From the NCBI GenBank assembly GCA_947492235.1, contig CANLLZ010000001.1, positions 992,001-1,056,000 on the forward strand: a stretch of DNA of 64,000 nucleotides, in the 5' to 3' direction. The notes under the pieces are model-generated. The model was given only the letters and a program-made list of their open reading frames with translations. It made no database searches and had not been told where the DNA came from. How positions within the stretch are numbered: the stretch's first letter is position 1; each line of letters starts with the position of its first letter. This DNA comes from an uncultured Altererythrobacter sp. (GTDB lineage: Bacteria > Pseudomonadota > Alphaproteobacteria > Sphingomonadales > Sphingomonadaceae). Positions 1 to 9,786 of the stretch are shown piece after piece. A program made the position numbers and the translations under genes.

Positions 1-692
1 GGGGAGGGGTGCGCGCCGCCTGCCACCAGACCGGAGATGTGGCTCATATCGACCATCAGGATCGCGCCCACTTCGTCAGCCACTTTGCGGAAGGCAGCCC
101 AGTCCCAGACCCGCGAATAGGCGGTGCCGCCCGCGATGATCAGCTTGGGTTTATGCTCTTTCGCGGTGGCCATGACCGCGTCCATGTCGATCTGTTCGTC
201 TTCTTGGCGCACACCATAGGCGACGGGGTTGAACCACTTGCCGCTCATATTCACGGGGCTGCCATGGGTCAGGTGGCCGCCCGAATTGAGGTCGAGACCC
301 ATGAAGGTGTCGCCCGGTTCCAGCAGAGCAAGAAATACCGCCTGATTCATCTGGCTGCCGCTATTGGGCTGGACGTTGGCAAAGTTGCAGCCAAACAGTT
401 CTTTGGCCCGGTCGATCGCCAGCGTTTCCACAACGTCCGCGTAATCGCAGCCGCCATAATAGCGCTTGCCCGGATACCCCTCGGCATATTTGTTGGTGAA
501 GACACTGCCCGCGGCCTCCAGCACAGCCTTGCTGGCGATGTTCTCGCTGGCGATCAGTTCGATCTTGTCCTGCTGACGGGCGAGTTCGTTCTGGACGGCC
601 TGTGCGATGTCCGGATCGGCCGCGGCCAGATCGTCATGCCAGAAACGGTGCATGATATCGGTTTCGCTTGCGGAGGCTGGGGCTGTGCTCAT
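1..692 (-). CDS. glyA: Serine hydroxymethyltransferase, N-terminal part (runs off left edge)
   Basis: This PLP enzyme converts serine and tetrahydrofolate to glycine and methylene-THF in the cytoplasm. Only about the first 230 residues are in the window. The frame opens at the ATG at 690-692 with [10 protein letters not shown] and carries family hallmarks: [16 protein letters not shown], the [16 protein letters not shown] block, [11 protein letters not shown], and [12 protein letters not shown] near the cut. It lies 27 bp downstream of rpiB on the same strand. The rpiB-glyA pair is common in Alphaproteobacteria, often followed by nrdR and rib genes, which would lie outside the window. Identification is secure; the C-terminus, including the PLP lysine, is not visible. 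Confidence 0.97.
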   Translation of the reverse strand, partial: MSTAPASASETDIMHRFWHDDLAAADPDIAQAVQNELARQQDKIELIASENIASKAVLEAAGSVFTNKYAEGYPGKRYYGGCDYADVVETLAIDRAKELFGCNFANVQPNSGSQMNQAVFLALLEPGDTFMGLDLNSGGHLTHGSPVNMSGKWFNPVAYGVRQEDEQIDMDAVMATAKEHKPKLIIAGGTAYSRVWDWAAFRKVADEVGAILMVDMSHISGLVAGGAHPS

Positions 693-719
693 GGTCTGTC
701 TCTGTCAGAAGGAATTGGG

Positions 720-1154
720 TCAGGAAGGGTTGGAAAGCTTGTCGACGCGGCGCTGGTGGCGGCCTCCGGCGAATTCGGTTTCGAGGAAGGCTGTGACGCA
801 GGCCTTGGCCATGTCCATGCCCGTCAGCCGCGCACCCATGGCGAGGCAATTCGCGTCGTTATGCTCGCGGGAGAGGGCGGCGGAGAGTGGTTCGGAGACC
901 AGCGCGCACCGGACATCCGGGTTGCGATTGACGCTCATCGAAATGCCAATGCCGCTGCCGCACAACGCTATGCCGCGTTCTGCTGTTCCATCTGCGACGA
1001 CACTCGCCAGCTTGTAGCCGAAATCGGGATAATCCACGCTGTCGCCGCTATCGGGGCCAAGGTCGGCGACTTCGTGGCCGATTTCTACCAGCCACTCGCG
1101 CAGCTCGGCTTTCATGGAGAGGGCGGCGTGGTCGGAGGCTATGGCGATGCGCAT
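720..1154 (-). CDS. rpiB: Ribose-5-phosphate isomerase B (RpiB/LacAB family)
   Basis: Interconverts ribose 5-phosphate and ribulose 5-phosphate in the pentose phosphate pathway. The protein is about 144 residues, the normal length. It begins MRIAIASDHAA, shows the DSVDYPDF phosphate-binding block, the GIALCGSGIGISMSVNR active-site loop with its catalytic Cys, and the REHNDANCLAMGAR motif. An in-frame ATG four codons upstream (1166) is possible, but family members start at MRIAIASDH, so 1154 is preferred. It is immediately upstream of glyA on the same strand and probably co-transcribed with it. It is divergent from the M28 peptidase gene across about 150 bp. Confidence 0.95.
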   Translation of the reverse strand: MRIAIASDHAALSMKAELREWLVEIGHEVADLGPDSGDSVDYPDFGYKLASVVADGTAERGIALCGSGIGISMSVNRNPDVRCALVSEPLSAALSREHNDANCLAMGARLTGMDMAKACVTAFLETEFAGGRHQRRVDKLSNPS

Positions 1155-1305
1155 GCGGCGCACCATAGAAGCCCGCAGCGATTCCCTCCACCCCCGACGA
1201 AAGTCTTTCCAGCGCTCTTTTTAGGCTTGGGAAGGGCAATCGCTCACGGTTGCCAATGCGGCGGTTCTGGAGCAGGTTCGATGCGGATTAGAGGGACATC
1301 ACTCC

Positions 1306-3006
1306 ATGCGCTACCTGACGTTTTTCTCGGCTCTGCTAGGGGCATTCGCGCTGGCGATTATCGGGACGACACCGCCCGGGCCTGTAGGGGCAGATGCGCC
1401 TGAGACGAAATTCTCCGCCGCCCGCGCTATGGAGGATGTGCGGATCATTGCCGCGCGGCCCCACGTCACCGGATCGGCAGAGAACGCGGCGGTGCGTGCG
1501 CATATCATTGCCAGATTCGAGGCGCTGGGCATGGAAGTGGCCACTACTCAGGGGCAAGTGCCTGAGCGGGGTCTCGACAAATTCGGGCATTGGAGCGGTA
1601 CGCGGCCCGATAGTCTGACCTTTACCAACATCATCGCCACGCTGCCGGGGCGTGACCGGACGAAACCCGCGCTCGTACTCATGGCGCATCATGACACGGT
1701 GTGGAATTCACCGGGTGCACCGGATGACACTGCGGGCGTGGTGGCCATTATCGAGAGCCTCCGCGCGTCCACTGCGCAAGGCCAACTTGAACGCGACGTG
1801 ATCGCATTCATCACGGATGCCGAGGAGCTGGGCCTGGTCGGAGCGCGGCAGTTCTTTGGCGAGAACCCGCTAAGGGAGAGAGTTGGCGCGGTCGTCAATG
1901 TCGAAGCGCGCGGCGGAGGCGGGCGGACCACTCTCTTCCAGACCTCGCGTGACAATGGCGCGGCGGTTGAACTGTATGCGGATGCCGTAGGAACGCCGGG
2001 AGGCTCGTCGCTGGCGACATTCGTTTACGAGACCCTGCCGAACGACACCGACCTGACCCCTGCGCTGGAATTGCCACTGGTGGCTTACAATCTTTCTTTC
2101 ATCGGCAGGCCCGGCCTGTACCATTCGCCGCTGGCGACCCCGGAAAATCTCGATCAGGGGTCGGTGCAGGATATGGGGCAGCAAACGCTCGCGCTGACCC
2201 GTGCGCTTGGGAATGCGGAGGCTTTGCCAGCGGTCGCTCCCAACCGGACGTTCTTCGATTTGTTTGGGTTGGTGCTGATTCATTACGGCGCGGTGGTGGG
2301 CTGGGTGTTGCTGGTCCTGACCGCTGCGCTGCATGTCTTCGCGCTTCAGATCAACACTCAGGCCGCAAAGGACACCAACAGCACAAACCGCGTGTGGCGC
2401 TCTGTCGGTACTTCACTAGGCGTGATTGTCGGGGGCGGGGGCCTGCTCTACGCCTTGAACTGGGTGTCCGGCTCGTCCGTACCCGATGCCTATTACGACA
2501 GGCTGGCGGCAATCCCCATGCTGGAGGCGCAGGCGCTGCTGATTTGCGCCGGTGTCTTGGCGGCAACGGCCCCGCTATGGGCCGGGCGCAAGGGCAGTGC
2601 GTTTGGCCTCATGATCGTGCTGGCAGCGCAAATCCTCGCGCCGACCACTGCCTTCATCATAGTGTTCCCGCTGCTGGTGACAGGCCTCGCCACAGTGGCC
2701 GCGCATTTCACGCCCAAGCCTTGGGACGCCGCGCCCAAGATCATCGGAGGAGCAATTGCAGGCGGCTTTCTGCTGCAATACGGGCATCAGTTGATGCAGG
2801 GTGTGGGGCCGACCATGCCATCGCTCGCCGCTCTGTTGGCGGCACTCGCAATTCCCGTTCTGGGGCTGCTGATACCGGCGGTGAAGGGCCGGACTGCGAT
2901 GGGTGTGGCCGCGCTATGCCTGTTTGCGGCAACCGCCATAGCGTTGTTCGTCCGGTTCGATCCGGTGGCCGAGACGGTGGCGGATTATGAAAGCCTGAAG
3001 GGTTAG
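1306..3006 (+). CDS. M28-family zinc aminopeptidase with C-terminal membrane domain
   Basis: Predicted metallopeptidase of 566 residues. An N-terminal hydrophobic segment (about residues 4-20) is a signal peptide or anchor. The peptidase domain shows the paired-zinc pattern of M28: AHHDT (H128/H129, D130), PGAPDDTAG (D140/D141), DAEELG (E173/E174) and a late LYHSPLATPENLD block containing the last His. From about residue 315 the protein has several hydrophobic helices, so the architecture resembles ER-metallopeptidase-1-like proteins with an exported catalytic domain and a membrane-embedded C-terminus. Substrate is unknown. Its stop codon overlaps the stop of the convergent ParA gene by three bases. 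Confidence 0.88.
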   Translation: MRYLTFFSALLGAFALAIIGTTPPGPVGADAPETKFSAARAMEDVRIIAARPHVTGSAENAAVRAHIIARFEALGMEVATTQGQVPERGLDKFGHWSGTRPDSLTFTNIIATLPGRDRTKPALVLMAHHDTVWNSPGAPDDTAGVVAIIESLRASTAQGQLERDVIAFITDAEELGLVGARQFFGENPLRERVGAVVNVEARGGGGRTTLFQTSRDNGAAVELYADAVGTPGGSSLATFVYETLPNDTDLTPALELPLVAYNLSFIGRPGLYHSPLATPENLDQGSVQDMGQQTLALTRALGNAEALPAVAPNRTFFDLFGLVLIHYGAVVGWVLLVLTAALHVFALQINTQAAKDTNSTNRVWRSVGTSLGVIVGGGGLLYALNWVSGSSVPDAYYDRLAAIPMLEAQALLICAGVLAATAPLWAGRKGSAFGLMIVLAAQILAPTTAFIIVFPLLVTGLATVAAHFTPKPWDAAPKIIGGAIAGGFLLQYGHQLMQGVGPTMPSLAALLAALAIPVLGLLIPAVKGRTAMGVAALCLFAATAIALFVRFDPVAETVADYESLKG

Positions 3007-3623
3007 CCGAGCTGCTTATTGACCCATTGCCAGAGCTTCTTGGCCTCCAGCGCAGCCTTGCCCTCGGCGTCGATTTCGGCGGCAACTTCGCCCTTGGCTG
3101 AAGAGCGGTGGAAATCTGCGCGCTCGCCGAAAGTGACCGGGCAGACTTTGAGGCCGAGTTCTGCGGCGGCATCGCTCGCTTCGGCTATTTGACGGGTCGC
3201 GCCGCCCGGGACTGCGTTCAGGACAACAAAGGCGGGCTTTTTGGCGAAGGCTAGCATCTCTGCGACGCCTTCGAGCGCGTGCAAATCAAAGGCGCGCGGG
3301 CGGCTCGGGATCAGCACCAGATCTGCGGCCTTGATCGCCTCGCGCATAGCAGCCTCGGCATGGGGAGGAGTGTCGATCACCACGATATGCGCGCCCTGAC
3401 GGACGGCCTTGTCGATGGTCCGAGCAAGACGCGCCGGAGGGCTTGTTTCGACCAGCGGGTAAAAATCGCCCCGCCAGTCGCCCCACGCCGCCGCCGTAGC
3501 CTGCGGATCGGTGTCGATAATAACCGAGTCCTTGCCGACATGCGTTGCTGCAGCCGCCAGATGCAGGGCGAGGGTGGTTTTACCGGAGCCTCCCTTTTGG
3601 CTGACGATGGCTATGGTTGGCAT
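3003..3623 (-). CDS. ParA/MinD-type P-loop ATPase (stand-alone)
   Basis: A 206-residue deviant-Walker ATPase of the ParA superfamily. It opens with MPTIAIVSQKGGSGKTTLA, which contains the deviant Walker A box (KGGxGKTT). It continues with VIIDTDPQATAAAW (switch I/A' region) and VVIDTPPH (Walker B). It is the small ParA type with no DNA-binding N-terminal extension. No parB or centromere-like array is adjacent, so a role in plasmid or chromosome partition cannot be claimed; other members position polar or membrane complexes. It is monocistronic by layout: convergent with the peptidase and 164 bp from the next minus-strand gene upstream. Confidence 0.88.
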   Translation of the reverse strand: MPTIAIVSQKGGSGKTTLALHLAAAATHVGKDSVIIDTDPQATAAAWGDWRGDFYPLVETSPPARLARTIDKAVRQGAHIVVIDTPPHAEAAMREAIKAADLVLIPSRPRAFDLHALEGVAEMLAFAKKPAFVVLNAVPGGATRQIAEASDAAAELGLKVCPVTFGERADFHRSSAKGEVAAEIDAEGKAALEAKKLWQWVNKQLG

Positions 3624-3787
3624 AGGCGAACCCCAATTCTCTCTAGCGTCATACCTTTAATGCGGCAGATGGTTACGGCGCTCCTCTCACAATGGAACGC
3701 GAGCCTTGCGGATCAGAATGGCCAGCCGCGCGACTGTTGCCGGTTTCGAGAGCCCTAAGGAAGAGATATCCTTTGCGCGCCAGCGAT

Positions 3788-4375
3788 TCAGGCAGGATCC
3801 TGACGGTCTTCTTCCTGCTCGAGGAAATAGGATTCCAGATTGTTTATGATCTGCATCTGCAATGTCCGCGAGAAAACCTGAATCTGCTGAAAATAGGGTT
3901 CGTTCACAGCTACCAACGCAGGGTGGCTGACAAGAGATGTAGAACGTTCAAAGAACGCTGAACCTGCAAGTGTGCGCGAGAAATCCCGGATAGCGACCAG
4001 CTCGGCCAGAGCGAACGTATCGGCATATGCAACGGCGGTCGCTTCAAGCATCACGGGTATATGTTCTGCAAGGAGAGGGCGCATATCGGCCAAGCCTTGC
4101 GCCAAGCTTTCTTCGATAACCCTCCGCGCGCCTGCATCTTCGATGACGTCAAGGTCCATCGTGCCCGCCACTTGTGCTCCCATTGACTGGGCCATCGCGA
4201 CTAAAGAATCCTCTCGTGTTTCAGGCGGATACATTGCATCGACGACCTCGCGAGCGACGCGTAGTGCATTGGGAGAGACGTCTTCCGCCACGAGTGCGTC
4301 CTGCGCCGTGGCGGCCGTGACCGGCAGGGCGAGACTTGCCAGCACGAGCGAGGCGAAGGTTGCGAGCTTCCTCAC
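3788..4375 (-). CDS. Secreted DUF2059-like protein coupled to rpoD
   Basis: A 195-residue protein of unknown function. The start is taken as the GTG at 4373-4375, because it is followed by a clear signal peptide ([18 protein letters not shown], cleavage near TAATAQ) and forms a GTGA overlap with the rpoD stop. The frame stays open upstream inside rpoD, but that part is antigenic to coding in the rpoD frame. The mature part is helical, with a repeated pattern around [20 protein letters not shown] and a conserved-looking [11 protein letters not shown], which resembles DUF2059 periplasmic proteins; that assignment is from memory of the family, not a search. Overlap with rpoD suggests translational coupling. 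Confidence 0.75.
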   Translation of the reverse strand: MRKLATFASLVLASLALPVTAATAQDALVAEDVSPNALRVAREVVDAMYPPETREDSLVAMAQSMGAQVAGTMDLDVIEDAGARRVIEESLAQGLADMRPLLAEHIPVMLEATAVAYADTFALAELVAIRDFSRTLAGSAFFERSTSLVSHPALVAVNEPYFQQIQVFSRTLQMQIINNLESYFLEQEEDRQDPA

Positions 4376-6387
4376 TGGTCGAGGAAGCTCCGCATCTTCC
4401 GCGACCGGCTCGGATGCTTCAGCTTGCGCAGTGCTTTCGCTTCGATCTGGCGAATACGTTCGCGGGTCACGCTGAACTGCTGGCCGACTTCCTCCAGCGT
4501 GTGATCGGTGTTCATGCCGATACCGAAGCGCATGCGCAGAACGCGTTCCTCGCGCGGGGTGAGGGAGGCGAGCACGCGGGTGACGGTTTCCTTCAGGTTC
4601 GCCTGAATCGCCGCATCCACAGGGATGATCGCGTTCTTGTCCTCGATAAAGTCGCCCAGATGCGAATCTTCCTCGTCGCCGATGGGCGTTTCGAGAGAGA
4701 TCGGTTCCTTGGCGATCTTCATCACCTTGCGGACCTTTTCGAGCGGCATGGAGAGGCGCTCGGCCATCTCTTCCGGTGTCGGCTCGCGGCCTTGCTCGTG
4801 CAGGAACTGGCGTGACGTGCGCACCAGCTTGTTGATCGTCTCGATCATATGGACCGGGATACGGATCGTGCGGGCCTGATCGGCAATCGAGCGGGTGATT
4901 GCCTGACGGATCCACCACGTTGCATAGGTGCTGAATTTGTAGCCCCGGCGATACTCGAACTTGTCGACCGCCTTCATCAGGCCGATATTGCCTTCCTGAA
5001 TAAGATCAAGGAATTGCAGGCCGCGATTGGTGTATTTCTTGGCGATGGAAATCACCAGACGCAGGTTCGCCTCGACCATTTCCTTCTTTGCGATACGCGC
5101 CTCGCGCTCCGCCTTTTGCACCATGTTCACGATGCGGCGGAACTCGGGCAGGCTCATGCCGGTGGCGCTGGCGATATCGGCGATTTCCGCGCGGATACGC
5201 TCCACCGATGCGCCTTCCTTCTCGGCGAAGGCAGCCCATTTCTTGTCCTTTTTGACCCGCTCTTTCAGCCAGTTATCGTCCAGCTCGTTGCCGATATAGG
5301 CCTGCAGGAAGTCGGCGCGCTTGACCTTGTGGCGCTCGGCCAGGCGCAGCATCTGGCCTCCCAGCGCAGTCAGGCGGCGGTTAAAGGCATAAAGGTTGTC
5401 GACCAGGAATTCGATCTTGGTCGCGTGGAACTGCATGCTTTCCACCTCGGCGGTCAGCTCTTCGCTCAGCGCCTCGTATTTCTTCTCCTTGGCGGGCGAG
5501 AAAGCCTCGCCGCGGCCCAAGGTTTCGACCCGCTCGATCTGGAGCTTTTCGAACTTCTTGAACAGGCCGGTGATGCGGGCAAAGCGCTCGATGGCATCGG
5601 GCTTCAGCGCCGCTTCCATCTGAGCAAGGGACATGGTGTTGTCCTCTTCCTCTTCGTCGTCCTTCTTCTTGGACGAACCCTCTTCGCCGTCCTCGTCTTC
5701 GCTGTCGTCGTCGGAATCGTCTTCGTCGTCATCGACGATCGTCGGACCGGTGTTCTCTTCGGAGATTTCGCCGTCGTCATCATCTTCGGCGTCTTCGGCC
5801 ATTTTCTCGGGCGGCGGTTCTTTCGACAGCATGGCATCGAGATCGAGGATCTCGCGCAGCTGCATTTCCTCGGCATTCAGCGCTTCGGACCACTGGATGA
5901 TAGCATGGAAGGTGATCGGGCTCTCACACAGGCCCATGATCATCATGTCGCGGCCGGCCTCGATCCGCTTGGCAATGGCAATCTCGCCCTCGCGGCTGAG
6001 CAGTTCAACCGCGCCCATTTCGCGCAAGTACATGCGCACGGGATCATCGGTGCGCTCGCCAGCGGCCAGTTTCTTGGTCTTCTCGACCGGCTTCTTCGCC
6101 GGGTCCTTGGAACCGTCGACCGCGATTTCCGCGACTTCGTTTTCCTTCTCTGCGTTGGCTTCGGCTTCCTCGTCGTTCTCGACTATCTGGACACCCATTT
6201 CGGACAGCGCGGTCTGCACGTCTTCGATCTGGTCGGATCCCATATCGTCGGGCAGGGCCGCATTCAGCTCGTCCAGCGTGACGTAGCCTTTCCTTTTGGC
6301 CTTGGTGATCAACTTCTTGATCGACGATTCATTCAGATCGATCAGAGGAGCATCTTCTGCCTGCTTCGATTTTGCCTTGGACGCCAT
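4372..6387 (-). CDS. rpoD: RNA polymerase primary sigma factor RpoD (sigma-70)
   Basis: Housekeeping sigma factor of 671 residues. Region 1.1 is at the N-terminus, with a lysine-rich start and [21 protein letters not shown] long acidic non-conserved region follows at about residues 195-250, rich in Asp and Glu. Then come region 2 ([37 protein letters not shown] for -10 recognition and melting), region 3 ([12 protein letters not shown]) and region 4 with its helix-turn-helix ([20 protein letters not shown]) binding the -35 box. It lies 10 bp downstream of dnaG, as in the classical macromolecular-synthesis operon, and overlaps the following gene. Confidence 0.99.
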   Translation of the reverse strand: MASKAKSKQAEDAPLIDLNESSIKKLITKAKRKGYVTLDELNAALPDDMGSDQIEDVQTALSEMGVQIVENDEEAEANAEKENEVAEIAVDGSKDPAKKPVEKTKKLAAGERTDDPVRMYLREMGAVELLSREGEIAIAKRIEAGRDMMIMGLCESPITFHAIIQWSEALNAEEMQLREILDLDAMLSKEPPPEKMAEDAEDDDDGEISEENTGPTIVDDDEDDSDDDSEDEDGEEGSSKKKDDEEEEDNTMSLAQMEAALKPDAIERFARITGLFKKFEKLQIERVETLGRGEAFSPAKEKKYEALSEELTAEVESMQFHATKIEFLVDNLYAFNRRLTALGGQMLRLAERHKVKRADFLQAYIGNELDDNWLKERVKKDKKWAAFAEKEGASVERIRAEIADIASATGMSLPEFRRIVNMVQKAEREARIAKKEMVEANLRLVISIAKKYTNRGLQFLDLIQEGNIGLMKAVDKFEYRRGYKFSTYATWWIRQAITRSIADQARTIRIPVHMIETINKLVRTSRQFLHEQGREPTPEEMAERLSMPLEKVRKVMKIAKEPISLETPIGDEEDSHLGDFIEDKNAIIPVDAAIQANLKETVTRVLASLTPREERVLRMRFGIGMNTDHTLEEVGQQFSVTRERIRQIEAKALRKLKHPSRSRKMRSFLDQ

Positions 6388-6397
6388 AGGTCTCGTT

Positions 6398-8317
6398 TCA
6401 ATTCATTGGCGCGCTGTCCGCCGGTTCCGGCGTAGGCGCTGTGGTGTCTGTTCCTGAGTCTGCATCCGCTTCATCGTCGGCTGCAGCCCGCATGCTTGCC
6501 ATTTGGCCGAGTCGCGCCTCGAATTCCAGCTTTCGCTTCAGCAATCTCTGCTGATCGGCGAAAGCACCTTCGGGATCGGTGGAAAAACGCTGCGTGGCGG
6601 CGGCAAGAGCAGCCTCCAGCGCAGGCCTTTCGACCAGCAACGAAACGGCTTCGGCCAGAATGTCGCGCGCGGCCTGCGGATCTGTTCCTTCTCTGAGGAA
6701 GGCGAAACGAATATTATCCGGGGGCGCTGAACGTCCTGTCCCGGCAGATATGGGCGTTTCCCCGCTTGCTTCAAGCGGTTCGAGCGAATCCAGTAGCGGA
6801 TTTATCACATCCGCGACTTTCGGGTCACGCTCGGCCAGGTCGGCCAGATCTTCGCAGTGGCGGTCAAGCTGGTCGGGGAAACGGCGCAAACCTGCGACTA
6901 CTCCGGACAACAGGGCATCGCGATTGCCCCCGCCAGCAAGCGATTTGAGGCTGGCGCGCGCCGCGTTGGAAGTGACCGGACGGGCTGGGAAGTTGCGGTT
7001 TTTCCAGCCATTTCCCTTTTGTCCGTTGCGCCCCTGCCAGCTGCTTTCCCGTTTGGGAAAAACGAAGGCAGAGAACCGGTCGAGCAATTCGCGGCGATAG
7101 AGCGAGCGGATGTCCTGATCCTCGATCGTATCGACATGGCCCAGCAGACGCGCTTTCAGCCCGGCCTTTTCTTCGGGGCTATTGAGCGGCTGCGCATCGC
7201 GCTCAAAGCTCCACAGCGTATCGAGCAGGCTGGCGGGTTCGGCGAGCAACTTCTCCAGCGCTGGCGCACCGTGCTCTATAAGAAAGTCATCGGGATCAAG
7301 GCCTTGCGGCATCCGCACGATGCTCAGCGAATGGCCGGGGCGCAGCAGGGGCAGGGCGCGGGTGGCGGCGCGCATTGCGGCGCGCTGGCCCGCGGCATCG
7401 CCGTCAAAGCACAGCACGGGGCGCTCCACCATCCGCCACAGAAGCTCGATCTGGCGCTCCGTCAGGGCGGTGCCGAGCGGGGCCACAGCGTCCCCGATCC
7501 CCGCATTAGCCAGTGCAATTACATCCATATAACCTTCGACCACGACCACACGACCCGTCTTGCGGCTCGCGGGGCTGGCACGGTGAAGATTGTAGAGTGT
7601 TGAGCCCTTGTCGAAGAGCGGCGTATCCGGGCTGTTGAGATATTTGGCAACGCCGTCTCTTTTGTCCAGAATCCGGCCGCCAAATGCGATCACACGGCCA
7701 CGTGCATCCTGAATGGGCAACATCAGCCGGTCGCGGAAGCGATCGTATCGATTTCCATCATCGGCCGCGATCCGCATCCCGCTTTCGACCAGCATCGCTT
7801 CATCGAAACTGGCAAGCGCGCCGGGCAGGGCCTGTTTATCATCGGGAGCGTAGCCAAAACCGAACTCGCGGATCACGCCGTCGCTGAAACCGCGCGAGGC
7901 GAGATAGCGGCGCGCCTTTGCTCCAACATCGGAAGCCAGTCGCTCGACGAACCATTGCTGCGCCGCCACGGTCACGTCGATCAGCTCGGCACGTTTCTCG
8001 GCCCGTTTTGCGGCAACCGGGTCAGGGGCGGGGACTTCCATCCCGGCCTCGGCCGCCAATTCCTTCACCGCATCCATAAAGCCCATGCCGCGCTGGTCAG
8101 TCATCCAGCGGATCACATCGCCGTGCGCCCCGCACCCGAAGCAGTGGTAGAACGCCTTCTGGTCGTTGACCGTAAAGCTGGGCGTGCTTTCATTGTGGAA
8201 GGGGCAGCATGCCTTCCACTCGCGGCCCGCCTTTTGCAGCTTGGTCGTGCGCTGGATCACGGTGGACAGAGTCACCCGCGCCCGCAGTTCGTCCAGCCAT
8301 TGAGGGGAAAGCGCCAT
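6398..8317 (-). CDS. dnaG: DNA primase DnaG
   Basis: Synthesises RNA primers at the replication fork. The start chosen is [11 protein letters not shown] at 8317, because it places the CHC2 zinc finger normally (C38, H41, C59, C62 within [12 protein letters not shown] and [11 protein letters not shown]). The in-frame ATG 12 codons upstream adds a non-conserved tail. The TOPRIM domain is clear: [13 protein letters not shown] with the catalytic Glu, and [12 protein letters not shown]. The C-terminal third is the helicase-interaction region, more variable, ending in an acidic Pro-rich tail. The gene is 55 bp downstream of a lipoprotein gene and 10 bp upstream of rpoD, all minus strand. Confidence 0.98.
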   Translation of the reverse strand: MALSPQWLDELRARVTLSTVIQRTTKLQKAGREWKACCPFHNESTPSFTVNDQKAFYHCFGCGAHGDVIRWMTDQRGMGFMDAVKELAAEAGMEVPAPDPVAAKRAEKRAELIDVTVAAQQWFVERLASDVGAKARRYLASRGFSDGVIREFGFGYAPDDKQALPGALASFDEAMLVESGMRIAADDGNRYDRFRDRLMLPIQDARGRVIAFGGRILDKRDGVAKYLNSPDTPLFDKGSTLYNLHRASPASRKTGRVVVVEGYMDVIALANAGIGDAVAPLGTALTERQIELLWRMVERPVLCFDGDAAGQRAAMRAATRALPLLRPGHSLSIVRMPQGLDPDDFLIEHGAPALEKLLAEPASLLDTLWSFERDAQPLNSPEEKAGLKARLLGHVDTIEDQDIRSLYRRELLDRFSAFVFPKRESSWQGRNGQKGNGWKNRNFPARPVTSNAARASLKSLAGGGNRDALLSGVVAGLRRFPDQLDRHCEDLADLAERDPKVADVINPLLDSLEPLEASGETPISAGTGRSAPPDNIRFAFLREGTDPQAARDILAEAVSLLVERPALEAALAAATQRFSTDPEGAFADQQRLLKRKLEFEARLGQMASMRAAADDEADADSGTDTTAPTPEPADSAPMN

Positions 8318-8371
8318 GGGCGAGAGTATCGCCTCTAAGCGCGCCCTTCGCAAGCCGTCACATCGGGCTTA

Positions 8372-9178
8372 TCAGGAACCGCCTGCCCCGCTGCTTGCCA
8401 GACACGCATTGGTCGCCGTTTCGCTCTCGGCGGGGTAGGGGCCTTCGCCTGACGCCGTGGTGTAATTGGCCGTGATTTCATACCGGTTGGCAGGGCCAGC
8501 CGGCGGCAGGGTCGATTGCCAGAAGAAGGTTATCGGCTCGGCCTGTGCCCACTGGTCGCCGCCTTCGCCAGCATCGATGGTCCATGCCAGGGCGCCGTCC
8601 TGGCAGGTGACGGTCACCATGACCTTGTCCCCCACAGCAGCGTTGGCTTCTGCCCTCGAGAAGCCGGCATTGCCGGTGAAACCGTGCGCAGGTCCGGTCA
8701 TCCGAAAGAGCTCCGCCAATTCGACCGTCGACGAATCCGCACCCGAACCGCTGCCGGTGGCCGCGTCGTTATCCTCGCCGGGAAACACGGTGTGCACGTA
8801 GGTGTAGACCGTGCCTTCGGGCGCTTCGGAGGGATCGCACGTGGCCATACCCGCCGGGCACGCGACATAGCTGGTCATGTCGGCAAAGGCGCCCGCTTCA
8901 TTGCTCATCGCGACTTTCACTTCCGGGCCGCGCGGACCGATGATTTTCGCCCCCAGGTCCAGATCGGCAAAATCGCCCGCTGGAATCGCATCAGCCAGCA
9001 AAGCGGCTTCGCCATCTGTGGTGGCAACCTCTAGATCACCCGTTTCGCCATCAACCCCGCGATCAGAGCGCTGGTCAACCGGCTCTGCGCATGCGGCCAG
9101 TGCGAGTGCCGGGGCCAGTGCCAGGGTGACAGGCAGAGTGACAGGCAGGGAGAAAATCGGGGAGGGGGCGCGGTTCAT
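8372..9178 (-). CDS. Predicted lipoprotein of unknown function between yqeY and dnaG
   Basis: A 268-residue protein not recognised as a named family. The ATG at 9176-9178 shares one base with the yqeY stop (TGATG), which argues for this start and for coupling. The N-terminus is a lipoprotein signal with lipobox LALAAC and Cys at about residue 29, so it is probably anchored to a membrane. The mature part begins with an acidic linker. It contains three further Cys-containing stretches (VACPAGMATCDPS, VTVTCQDGAL, TNACLASS) that could form disulfides, and looks beta-rich. It occupies an unusual place inside the dnaG-rpoD transcription unit. Confidence 0.8.
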   Translation of the reverse strand: MNRAPSPIFSLPVTLPVTLALAPALALAACAEPVDQRSDRGVDGETGDLEVATTDGEAALLADAIPAGDFADLDLGAKIIGPRGPEVKVAMSNEAGAFADMTSYVACPAGMATCDPSEAPEGTVYTYVHTVFPGEDNDAATGSGSGADSSTVELAELFRMTGPAHGFTGNAGFSRAEANAAVGDKVMVTVTCQDGALAWTIDAGEGGDQWAQAEPITFFWQSTLPPAGPANRYEITANYTTASGEGPYPAESETATNACLASSGAGGS

Positions 9179-9627
9179 CAAAAGCTCTCTTTCACAAGTT
9201 TCGAGGCAAGGCTCATGTCCAAGGAAGCTCCATGCTTCGCCTTTAGTTCCCCCATGACTTTGCCCATATCCTTAATGGAATCGGCGCCAGTGGTTGCTTT
9301 AGCATCGGCAATGGCGGCCTTTGTTTCCGCCTCGTCCAATGTCTTGGGCAGAAACTCCTCGATTACCGCCAGTTCGTACTTCTCCTTGTCGGCCAGTTCC
9401 TGCCGGCCACCGTCAACATACATGGTTATCGACTCGCGGCGCTGTTTTGCCATTTTTGTGAGAACTTCGGTCACCAGCTCGTCATCGGGCACTTCCTTGG
9501 AGGCAGTGCGCATCTCGATATCGCGGTCTTTGATCTTCGCGCCGATCAGGCGGAGGGTCGCGGTCCGGTCCTTGTCCTTTGCCTTCATGGCTGTGACGGT
9601 TTCGGCTTTGATGGTGTCGCGGAGCAT
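9178..9627 (-). CDS. yqeY: GatB/YqeY domain protein
   Basis: A 149-residue cytosolic protein of the YqeY family, which matches the tail domain of the amidotransferase GatB; its own role is unclear, though tRNA interaction is suspected. The start at 9627 (MLRDTIKAETVTAMKAKD) gives the usual length; longer in-frame starts add an unconserved leader. Diagnostic segments are LRLIGAKIKDRDIE, MAKQRRESITMY, YELAVIEEFLPKTLDE and MGKVMGELKAKHG. It heads the minus-strand dnaG-rpoD unit and is divergent from carA (159 bp between starts). The yqeY, dnaG, rpoD order is widely conserved in Alphaproteobacteria, with carA often divergent. Confidence 0.95.
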   Translation of the reverse strand: MLRDTIKAETVTAMKAKDKDRTATLRLIGAKIKDRDIEMRTASKEVPDDELVTEVLTKMAKQRRESITMYVDGGRQELADKEKYELAVIEEFLPKTLDEAETKAAIADAKATTGADSIKDMGKVMGELKAKHGASLDMSLASKLVKESF

Positions 9628-9786
9628 TATTTTCGCTTTCCTGTGGATGGTTTGGCGGATGTCCGCCTTCCAAGGCACCATAGCGACAAATTGCGCCGGT
9701 GCCACGCTTGACGGCAGGCCGCCGCGTCCCTAGCCGACAACGCTTAGCAACATCGCCGGAAAAACCCTGACTCGGAGCGCCCCATT

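Noticed and set aside
9-1403. A 464-codon plus-strand frame across glyA and rpiB
   Set aside because: It runs antisense through two recognised genes.
4849-6435. A 528-codon plus-strand open frame opposite rpoD
   Set aside because: Antisense shadow of rpoD; it is very rich in His, Gln and Phe with no homology I recognise.
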